Of a stretch of DNA of 13,028 bases, positions 1 through 6,365 are shown piece by piece; the stretch's first letter is position 1; the number at the start of each line of letters is the position of its first letter. The position numbers were made by a program, and so were the translations under genes. The notes under the pieces were generated by a model. It did no database searches and was not told where the DNA came from. It saw only the letters and a list, made by a program, of their open reading frames with translations. This stretch comes from Caldilineaceae bacterium. Lineage in GTDB: Bacteria; Chloroflexota; Anaerolineae; Caldilineales; Caldilineaceae. Location of the stretch: positions 1-13,028 of the forward strand of contig JAAUPU010000013.1 in assembly GCA_012032975.1 (NCBI GenBank), given 5' to 3'.

Positions 1-1
1 T

Positions 2-1196
2 ATCCAGGGCGGCAATCGATTCGGCGTCGCCCTCTGGCTGGCCGTGGGTGCGATGGTTCTCGTTGCTTGTGCGGGGGGAGGATCTGGCTCCCCGTGGTGC
101 GCTCCACGGTCGTGGATGCGCTTGCGGCCGGCAACGATCTGGCCTTCGCTCGTCCAGGCGAGCCGATGGCATTCGACTTCCCAAAGGACCATGGCCCTCA
201 TCCCGAATATCGCACCGAATGGTGGTACTACACCGGCAACCTGACCGATGCCCAAGAGAACGAATTTGGCTATCAGCTTACCTTCTTTCGCAGTGCGTTG
301 TCGCCAGAGACGGCGCAGCGAGAGTCGGAGTTGGCCGCCAATCAGATCTATCTTGGCCACTTTGCCGTCACCGATGGCTCGGGACAGCAACACTACAACT
401 TCGACCGCTATAGTCGCGGCGCGGCTGGGCTGGCCGGCGCAACCGGCGAAGGCGGCTATTCGGTCTGGATCGAGGATTGGTCCGTGGTGGAGGTTGAATC
501 GGGCGTCACTCGTGTGCAGGCTGGGGTGGACCTTCCGGGCGACGATTCAGAAAGCGGTCGGGTCGCCATAGACCTGACCCTGACTGAGACCCAGCCGCCG
601 GTGTTGCATGGCGACCGTGGTCTCAGCCAGAAGGGGCCTGAAGCCGGCAACGCCAACTACTATTACAGCCTGGTGCGGCTGGCGACCGAAGGCTCGGTTA
701 CCGTCGGCGACGAAAGCAGCGCCGTGACCGGGCTTAGCTGGATGGACCACGAGTTTGGCACGAGCGCGCTCAGCGGCGATGCCAAAGGCTGGGACTGGTT
801 TAGCGTCCAACTGGACAACGGCGCCAACTTCATGTTTGGGGAGTTTCACAACGGCGCGGGAGGGGATCGCTTCGTCTACGAAGGCAGCCTGGTGCTGCCC
901 AATGGCCAGCATCTGTCGCTCGCCGATGGCGATTTTGAACTCACGGCGCTGGATCAGTGGAGCAGCCCAAATTCGGGTCTGGTCTATCCATTTGGCTGGC
1001 AGGTTCTATTTCCCGACCTGGACATCGCATTGCGGATCGAACCGATTGTGGCGGACCAGGAAATGGATCTGGGCTTTGTCTATTACGAGGGGGGCGACGC
1101 GCGTTACAGGTGTGTGGGGATGGGGAGCCGGTGAGCGGCCGCGGTTTTGTGGAATTAACGGGTTATGGCGATCAACTGGACGAGGTTCAGCGCTGA
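2..1196 (+). CDS. AttH/CrtC-like lipocalin-domain lipoprotein, 5' partial, three apparent frameshifts
   Basis: Secreted lipoprotein of the AttH / carotenoid 1,2-hydratase-like lipocalin family. Seen: the opening frame (from base 2) encodes a hydrophobic stretch ending in the lipobox L-V-A-C (Cys codon 68-70). The main frame (about 94-1090) carries the family signatures EYRTEWWYYTGNL (near 208-243) and SWMDHEFGTS (near 739-768). The end is split over two more frames: GATRVTGV (about 1091-1115) and then GEPVSGRGFVELTGY to the TGA at 1194-1196. Adding one C in the run 90-93 and removing one G from each of 1089-1094 and 1116-1119 gives one continuous protein. Known: relatives (AttH) are often encoded beside ABC-type ATPase and FtsX/MacB-like permease genes and may act in envelope lipid or carotenoid handling, so such genes may lie just upstream of the window. 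The start codon is outside. Its 3' end overlaps the convergent Nudix gene by 10 bases. Family call is firm; the enzymatic role is not. Confidence 0.85.
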
Positions 1197-1690
1197 GAAT
1201 CCAGCTTGGCGAGCGCCAACTCGAGCGCGGCTCGCTCGCCGTCATAGGTGAGCATCCCAAGCGCCTGCTGTGGCGCAAACCAGCCGACGGCATCCACCTC
1301 GCAACACTCGTCGTTGATCTGGCCTCCGACCACGCGTAGCAAGTAGAAGTCCACTTCTTTGTGGACGAGTTCGGGAACCTCTTTGCGGTAGGTGTCCCAA
1401 TACCAATATTCGATCGTCTTCAGAAAAGCCTCGCGTCGGGTAGACAGCCCGGCCTCTTCTTCCACTTCACGAATGGCCGTTTCTTCGGTGGATTCGCCGA
1501 TTTCGCAGGAGCCTTTGGGCAATTGCCAGCGCGACATGCCTTTGGTTGCGATCAGCGCCACCTCCAACTCGCCCTCATCACCGATGTAACGATAGGCGAC
1601 GCCGCCGGCCGAATGGTCATGGCGCATCCGTTGCCATGTGCGCTTGGTGTTGGCAGAAATAGCAGGTAGAGACTGGCGATCGATACTCAC
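1187..1690 (-). CDS. Nudix (MutT/Ap4A-type) hydrolase
   Basis: Predicted to hydrolyse a nucleoside diphosphate linked to another moiety, in the cytoplasm. With the start used here (167 aa) a complete Nudix box lies at residues 60-82: G60, E66, then R74-E75-V-E-E78-E79-A-G81-L82, matching GX5EX7REUXEEXGU. The preceding HSAGGVAYR and WQLPKG segments resemble diadenosine polyphosphate hydrolase-type members, but substrate cannot be read from sequence. The open frame extends to an ATG at 1888. I chose the GTG at 1690 because GGGAG lies about seven bases before it and because the added N-terminus would be low-complexity and would cover a repeat element at 1731-1802. An ATG at 1627, just before HDHSAGG, is a second alternative with a poorer ribosome site. 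It is the last gene of the corA-unknown-Nudix series on this strand and converges on the lipocalin gene. Confidence 0.88.
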   Translation of the reverse strand: MSIDRQSLPAISANTKRTWQRMRHDHSAGGVAYRYIGDEGELEVALIATKGMSRWQLPKGSCEIGESTEETAIREVEEEAGLSTRREAFLKTIEYWYWDTYRKEVPELVHKEVDFYLLRVVGGQINDECCEVDAVGWFAPQQALGMLTYDGERAALELALAKLDSQR

Positions 1691-1730
1691 ATTGCGGCTC
1701 CCGTCTTTGGCGAATCCAAGATAGAAAAGC

Positions 1731-1802
1731 ATCCACGAAGTCACGCGAAGTAGCACGAAGAACGAGGTCGAATCTGGGTGTTCCGCGGCGCGCTTCGTGG
1801 AT
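1731..1802. repeat. Fold-back repeat with three phased CGAAG decamers
   Basis: Three successive 10-bp blocks (1731-1740, 1741-1750, 1751-1760) each end in CGAAG, so the motif recurs once per helical turn. The first block, ATCCACGAAG, is exactly inverted as CTTCGTGGAT at 1793-1802, giving a 10-bp stem with a 52-base loop. The element lies in the gap between the Nudix start and the unknown gene. It resembles the short CTTCGTG-type dispersed intergenic repeats that I recall from several bacterial phyla, but copy number in this genome is unknown. Confidence 0.55.
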
Positions 1803-1823
1803 CGTGATGTTCCTGCTACGGCC

Positions 1824-2344
1824 TTATGTTTTGGATGTTCCGTTCCAGTGTCGATTGGTGGCTTTGCCGGAAAGCGGTCCGTCCGCAATGGCCTTGGACA
1901 ATGCCTGCGCCACGCGCAGCCAGTTGTCCGGTTCCTGACGTATCAGCTCGGCTGGCAAGAAGGCCGGCGTCAAAATCCCAGCGCACCGCCAAGTTCTTCC
2001 ACGCTCCAGACGATGCGCGCACGTGCGATCACGACGAAGGTCTCCATCGACTTGTCGAGCAGCACCAACCATGCAGCCAGATCGGGCGCCAACCCCACAT
2101 GGGTAAGAGGCTGCGGCGGTTGCACCAATTCAAATCCGATCTTTCCGTCGGCTTGAAACCAGAAACTGCGCGCTGTGATCGGGCCAGGAGAAACCCCGGC
2201 TTCGCCCCATGTGCGAAGCGCTTCGTGTAGGTTGGTCACAAGCGGCGGCAACAATTGGGTTGGATCCTCCCCAAGCTGGCGCGCGCTGGCCGGTGGCTGG
2301 GCCGCAGTCTGGACTTCGCCTGCGTCGATAAAATAGTAGGCCAT
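1824..2344 (-). CDS. Unrecognised 173-aa protein with one apparent frameshift
   Basis: I do not recognise this family. The first frame runs from the ATG at 2344 (MAYYFIDAGE) to about 1980, where it meets an early stop. Adding one base in the CCC run at 1977-1979 (GGG on the coding strand) joins GGALGILTPAFLPAEL and continues to the stop at 1824, making 522 bases. The protein is soluble-looking: a proline/glutamine-rich segment after the N-terminus, a middle segment FWFQADGKIGFELVQPP that looks like beta strands, a hydrophobic helix-like stretch (LAAWLVLLDKSMETFVVIAR), and a basic tail. No catalytic motif or signal peptide is evident. It starts 60 bases downstream of corA on the same strand and could be co-transcribed with it. 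A weak purine-rich site (AGCAGAAG) precedes the ATG. That the region codes is supported by protein-like sequence on both sides of the repair point. Confidence 0.6.
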
Positions 2345-2404
2345 GCAGACTTCTGCTTTCTATCGAAGATTGGGATCTTGACGCATCGCGCCAAGATGGA
2401 ACTG

Positions 2405-3382
2405 CTAAATCCAGTGGCGGCGTCGGAACATCCACAACATGCCGGCCACGATCGCCAAAAAGAGCGCCCAAACCAACGGATATGCCCACGGCTGATGAAG
2501 CTCTGGCATAAACTCGAAATTCATACCGTAGACACTGGCTAGAAAACTGAGCGGAATGAAGGTCGTGGAGATAATCGTCAGCACCTTCATGATCTCGTTC
2601 ATGCGGTTGTTGATGATGGCCAAGTGGGTCTCAATTGTGCTGCTGGCGAGGTCGCGCATGCTCTCGGCCAGGTCCGAGAGCCGCAGGAGATGGTCGTAGA
2701 CGTCCCGATAGTAGATGCGCACCTCGGCGGGTATGGCTGTATAGTCATTGGCGGACAGGCGACCCAGAAGATCGCGCTGCGGGATCAGGATACGGCGCAG
2801 GCGCAATGCGCTGCTCTTGGCCGTAAGCAGATCGTTCAGTACCACATCCTTGTCATTGGGTCGTCGAAATATCACATCACCCAGCTCTTCGAGCCGCGCC
2901 TCGAAACGGTCGAGCAGGGGAATATAGCCGTCGATCTGACGGTCCAGCAATTCGTAGAGCAGATAGGCTGGTCCGCGCGCCAAGCCATGTTGACGATGAC
3001 AGGACTCGTCCCACATTTTCTCGATGGTGGGCCGTGGCTGGGCGTGCAGTGTAATCAGGAAGTTCGCGCCCAAAAAGACATCCAGCTCGGAGGTGTGGAT
3101 GTCCATCCGCTCGTCGCCGATGCCAAAAGTATGGGAGACGATGAAGAGATAGGCCCCATAGTCGTCCAGCTTGGGCGAATGTAGATCCTGGGTTGCGTCC
3201 TCAATGGCAAGCGGATGAAAGCCGAAGGCTTGCTTCAAAACCAGGTCATATTCGGCCTCGGTCGGATCGAGCATGTCGATCCAGAGTGAACACTGCCTGT
3301 CCTTTACTGCGGCGAGCAATTGATCGCTTGGCAAATCGATGACAATGGCACCATTGCGATGGCGATAGAACGTGCGGATCAT
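2405..3382 (-). CDS. corA: CorA-family magnesium/cobalt transport channel
   Basis: Inner-membrane CorA-type divalent cation channel (Mg2+, possibly Co2+ or Ni2+), working as a homopentamer in known members. At 325 aa it has the normal family length. A long acidic/helical cytoplasmic domain fills residues 1 to about 260. Two C-terminal transmembrane helices follow, separated by the signature YGMNFEFMPEL with G286-M287-N288, which forms the selectivity filter. The second helix (about 301-318) is followed by the basic end FRRRHWI typical of CorA. The reading frame is intact. The start ATG at 3382 is family-typical (MIRTFYRHRNG), although the upstream ribosome site is weak. It heads the minus-strand series and is divergent from the RNase D gene across a 243-bp spacer. 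Confidence 0.95.
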   Translation of the reverse strand: MIRTFYRHRNGAIVIDLPSDQLLAAVKDRQCSLWIDMLDPTEAEYDLVLKQAFGFHPLAIEDATQDLHSPKLDDYGAYLFIVSHTFGIGDERMDIHTSELDVFLGANFLITLHAQPRPTIEKMWDESCHRQHGLARGPAYLLYELLDRQIDGYIPLLDRFEARLEELGDVIFRRPNDKDVVLNDLLTAKSSALRLRRILIPQRDLLGRLSANDYTAIPAEVRIYYRDVYDHLLRLSDLAESMRDLASSTIETHLAIINNRMNEIMKVLTIISTTFIPLSFLASVYGMNFEFMPELHQPWAYPLVWALFLAIVAGMLWMFRRRHWI

Positions 3383-3526
3383 ATCTGGAAATTTCAGTTT
3401 CAGTGGAAGCTTACAGGGATGACCATAGTGGCCACCGAAGGTGAATTCTAGCGCAGATTCGCCGATCTGTCATCATCGTTTTTTCGGCCACGCCCGTATT
3501 TTGAAAAAATCGCGTACATCCCGCCT

Positions 3527-3551
3527 GCGGCGCACGGAGGAGACGCGCCGC
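3527..3551. repeat. GC-rich inverted repeat beside the rnd promoter
   Basis: GCGGCGC (3527-3533) and GCGCCGC (3545-3551) form a perfect 7-bp stem with an 11-base loop. The right arm ends exactly where the -35 hexamer of the proposed RNase D promoter begins. It could be an operator, or the end of a corA-side control element. No T-tract follows, so it is not a standard terminator. Confidence 0.45.
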
Positions 3552-3580
3552 TTGACACACCCACGGGCAGCCTGTAACAT
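3552..3580 (+). promoter_or_regulatory. Sigma-70-type promoter for RNase D
   Basis: TTGACA at 3552-3557, a 17-base spacer and TAACAT at 3575-3580 (perfect -35, 4/6 in the -10). The predicted transcript start, near 3587, lies about 40 bases ahead of the TTG start at 3626. AAGGGA at 3610-3615 serves as ribosome site. Confidence 0.6.
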
Positions 3581-3625
3581 GCGTCGTGTTGGAATGTATC
3601 ACATTGCACAAGGGATTCCAGACCA

Positions 3626-4815
3626 TTGTCCACCACAGAGCCGATGCCACGGTCGCTGAATGCGCCCGAGCTGGTCTATAACCACCACTCGTTTGGCAAG
3701 ATGATGAACCATCTGCGCGGTCAGACGCTGCTTGCGTTGGACACAGAGAGCGACAGCCTCTATCGTTACTATCCTCGCGTTTGTTTGATCCAGATCACGA
3801 CCTTTGCCACAGACCCGACTGGAGCCGAAGATGTCGTGGACTATCTGCTCGATCCGTTGCGTTTTGCAGACCTGAGCACTTTGGCCGCCCTGGTCGCCGA
3901 TCCTGACGTCGAGGTCATTCTCCACGCGGCGGAAAACGACGTTCTCCAATTGCAGCGCGAGTTTGATTTTAGCTTTGGCCGCATCTTCGATACGCAGCTA
4001 GCCTGTCGAATTTTGGGCTGGAAACAGGTCGGCCTCGCCGCGATCCTGGAGAATGAATTTGGTATCGTCAGCGACAAGCGGATGCAACGCACCAACTGGG
4101 GCAAGCGACCGTTGACGCCCCAGCAGATTGCCTATGCCCAAACCGACACCCATTTCTTGCCTGTCCTGCGCAAACGGCTCATCGAGGAACTGAAAGCGGC
4201 GGATCGGTGGGAGGAGGCGCAGGAAGCCTTTTCCATGCTGGCCAGCATCGATTACAGCGACTACGAACCACCCGTGCGCAGTTTCTGGCAGATGAAGTCT
4301 ACTCGCAAAGTGCCGCGCAGGGATACAGGGGTCTTGGAGTCGGTGTGGCTCTGGCGCGAGGAGGAAGCGCAACGCCAGAATCGCCCCCCTTTCAAGATCA
4401 TGGGCGAAACCGTGTTGGTCGCCCTGGCCACGCGGCGTCCGACCACTGTTGAGCAGTTGACAGCCATTCATGGCCTCAGCAAAATCAGTTGCAAAGATAT
4501 GGCACCGAACTACTGCGGATTGTCGAAGAAGCGAGTCGCGGACCGCTGCCTGCGTTGCCCCAGGCAGAGTTGCGGCCAGAGCAGACACTGGCCCGCCCGG
4601 TGCTGAAACGGTACACTGCGCTGCGCACCTGGCGCACCGCGGTTGCCAACCATCGAGGTGTCGGACCAGAGATCGTGATGAACAACGGTCTGCTGCTGAA
4701 GATCGCCGAGCAAGCGCCCCGCTCTCCAGCCGAGTTAGAGGAAATTGCGGAGATCGGCCCCTGGAAGGCCAGCACCTACGGCTCGGAGATCTTACAGGTG
4801 ATCCGCGAAAATTGA
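3626..4815 (+). CDS. rnd: Ribonuclease D, one apparent frameshift
   Basis: 3'-5' exoribonuclease of the DEDDy superfamily, acting in tRNA 3'-end maturation and RNA turnover in the cytoplasm. The exonuclease domain (about 30-200) shows motif I D39-T-E41, motif II N104-D105 in LHAAENDVLQL, and motif III Y170-A-Q-T-D174. Two HRDC-like helical domains follow (about 230-310 and 320-396). The frame breaks inside the first one: HGLSKI... must continue as NQLQRYGTELLRIVEE, and adding one A to the run 4481-4484 does this exactly, giving 397 codons. I chose the TTG at 3626 because AAGGGA lies 10 bases upstream; the ATG at 3644 is an alternative without a clear ribosome site and would make residue numbers six lower. 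The length agrees with the family. The intact active site and clean repair argue for a functional gene. Confidence 0.92.
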
Positions 4816-4847
4816 GCGGATGTGTTCAAAATGGGTACAGCCCGCAC

Positions 4848-4904
4848 TCCGGGATTAGGCCAGAACGGGTGGCTCAACCGGAGATCTCGTAGCCTAATCC
4901 CGGA
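4848..4904. repeat. 13-bp perfect inverted repeat after rnd
   Basis: TCCGGGATTAGGC (4848-4860) is exactly inverted as GCCTAATCCCGGA (4892-4904), with a 31-base loop that contains the palindrome GAGATCTC. It lies 32 bases after the RNase D stop. No T-tract follows, so it is not a canonical intrinsic terminator. It could be a transcript-stabilising hairpin, an operator or a dispersed palindrome. Confidence 0.75.
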
Positions 4905-4961
4905 ATGCTTCAAGTGACTTTGATCACGCCCAAACCTAAACGATCAGGCTCGGCGTTGGAC

Positions 4962-5009
4962 TCAGACTATCAACAGATCAGACTATCAACAGATCAGACT
5001 ATCAACAGA
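4962..5009 (+). repeat. Three exact tandem copies of a 16-bp unit upstream of the nucleoside hydrolase gene
   Basis: The unit TCAGACTATCAACAGA occurs at 4962-4977, 4978-4993 and 4994-5009 with no mismatch, ending 12 bases before the proposed ATG at 5022. The position suggests a multi-site operator or a leader element, but a recent replication-slippage expansion is equally possible. Sixteen bp is about 1.5 helical turns, so adjacent copies would face opposite sides of the helix. Confidence 0.85.
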
Positions 5010-5021
5010 AATGAATACTCA

Positions 5022-5934
5022 ATGAGCGACTTTACGGTTTTCGATGTGGCCTTTCCGCCCGAATCCAAGCAGCGTGTCATTATCAACACAGACGCCAAGA
5101 ACGAGGCAGACGACCAATATGCGATTGTGCATGCTGTCCTGACACCGTCGTTCGATCTTCATGGCATCATTCCAGCCCACTTCGGGACGCGCAAGTCGAC
5201 TACAAGTCTGCGAGAGAGCCACGACGAGACTGTGAAGCTCCTGCGTCTGATGAACCTTGAAGGGGATGTGCGGGTCGAAGACGGCGCAGCGCATGCCATC
5301 CCAAATGAATCCGACTCCCGCCGACTCGCCTGGCGCCCGCCTGATCATTGAGGAGGCAATGAAGGACGATGAGAGGCCGCTTCACATCGCCTTCTACGGG
5401 CCGCTGACAGACATGGCTTCCGCACTCCTGCTTGAGCCGGCAATCCAAGAGCGTGGCATTCGCGTCATCTGGATTGGGGGAGGTGTCTGGCCGAGCGGTG
5501 GCCAGGAATACAATCTCTCGAACGACATTCATGCGGCCAATGTGGTGATGAAGTCGAATCTAGAGCTGTGGCAGGTGCCCAGAAGCACGTACCGGACCAT
5601 GAGCGTCGGTTACGCCGAATTGATTGAGAAGGTGTATCCCCAGGGCGAAATCGGCAAGTACCTGATTGAGCAACTCATAGAACACAACGCCCAGACACGG
5701 CCTGAAATGGAATACCGCTCCCTGGGCGATTCCCCCTGCATCGGCATCATCCTGGATCCCGAGTGCGGCCACTTCTCGTGGCGTCCGGCGCCGACATTCG
5801 ACGAGCAGATGCACTACATCCACTCCGGGCAATACCGTCCCATTCGCGTCTACGAGAATGTTAACACACGCTTCATCCACGAGGATCTCTTCGCGAAACT
5901 CGCGCAGTTCATCCGGCGTGGCTCAAGAATCTAG
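5022..5934 (+). CDS. Nucleoside-hydrolase-superfamily protein, one apparent frameshift
   Basis: Likely a metal-dependent N-ribohydrolase-like enzyme related to inosine-uridine nucleoside hydrolases, about 303 aa after repair. Seen: an N-terminal strand with the acidic cluster IINTD24-AKNEA-D30-D31-Q, then HGIIPAHFG, then in the second frame ARLIIEEAM, PLHIAFYGPLTDMASAL and VIWIGGGVW, all in the order found in the superfamily. Removing one C at 5311-5312 joins ...IPNES to TPADSPGARLII and gives 304 codons. The metal motif differs from the usual DxDxxxDD by an Asn in the first position and an extra residue; it recalls the NEPDD motif of DUF1593 proteins, so nucleoside specificity is uncertain. 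No signal peptide is seen. The ATG at 5022 fits family N-termini but has no clear Shine-Dalgarno. An in-frame ATG at 4905 would read through the tandem repeats and is less likely. Confidence 0.82.
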
Positions 5935-5953
5935 GCCATGTTTTGGGGGTGCC

Positions 5954-6252
5954 TCAGAAAAGCTGGCTGCGCACCCAGCGAAAGCCCAGCGCCACCGTAA
6001 ACCAGACCCCGCCGAAGGCAAAGCCCAGCAGGACAATCCCCAACAAGAAGGCTGCCGTCTGGGTGCCAAAGCTCTGCGCCGGGCCACCCAGCAGCCAGAC
6101 CCAGCCGCGCGAAATCGGCTCGCCGATCTCCGTCTGCCAGACGCTCAACAGTGAATCTGCCAGAATTGCACTGATCAACGTGCAAAGCAGCACCGCGCCC
6201 ACGATAGACCAGCGCTGGTTTGGCGGTTATTGCGCGTCGTCGATTGGCTCAT
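5954..6252 (-). CDS. Small two-helix membrane protein, one apparent frameshift
   Basis: About 99 aa, of unknown function. The ATG at 6252 opens a polar N-terminus (MSQSTTRNNRQ). Adding one base in the GG pair at 6217-6218 joins it to QRWSIVGAVLLCTLISAIL, the first transmembrane helix (about residues 21-42). A second helix, TAAFLLGIVLLGFAFGGVW, occupies about 68-90, and the protein ends in RWVRSQLF. Between the helices is a short loop with WQTEIGEPISRG. No motif indicates a function. It lies 113 bases downstream of the large oxidoreductase on the same strand and may be co-transcribed, but no ribosome site stands out. It ends 19 bases from the convergent nucleoside hydrolase gene. Confidence 0.62.
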
Positions 6253-6335
6253 GATCGGCTGTGGTTGGTTGGCTGTCATTGAACGGGTCCATCTCGTTGT
6301 CTCGCGGCTAAAAGTCGTCCTTCACTCAACCTGCA

Positions 6336-6350
6336 CGGCTATTGTAGCCG
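6336..6350. repeat. Short hairpin between oxidoreductase and membrane-protein genes
   Basis: CGGCTA-TTG-TAGCCG is a perfect 6-bp stem with a 3-base loop, 15 bases past the stop of the oxidoreductase in its reading direction. No T-run follows on the minus strand, so at most it is a weak terminator or an RNA-stability hairpin. Confidence 0.4.
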
Positions 6351-6365
6351 ATGACGCCAATAAAC

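Noticed and set aside
1691..1888. An N-terminal extension of the Nudix protein to an ATG at 1888
   Set aside because: It covers a structured repeat and is not family-like, and a GTG at 1690 with GGGAG upstream gives a normal Nudix length.
2624..3184. A 186-codon plus-strand open frame opposite corA
   Set aside because: It lies fully inside the unmistakable CorA gene in antisense and shows no family signature or ribosome site.
4848..4904. Intrinsic terminator of rnd
   Set aside because: The stem is strong, but the loop is 31 bases and no T-tract follows.
4848..5009. Inverted repeat plus tandem repeats as a CRISPR array or insertion sequence
   Set aside because: The tandem units have no spacers between them, there is no transposase or target duplication, and the inverted repeat encloses only 31 bases.
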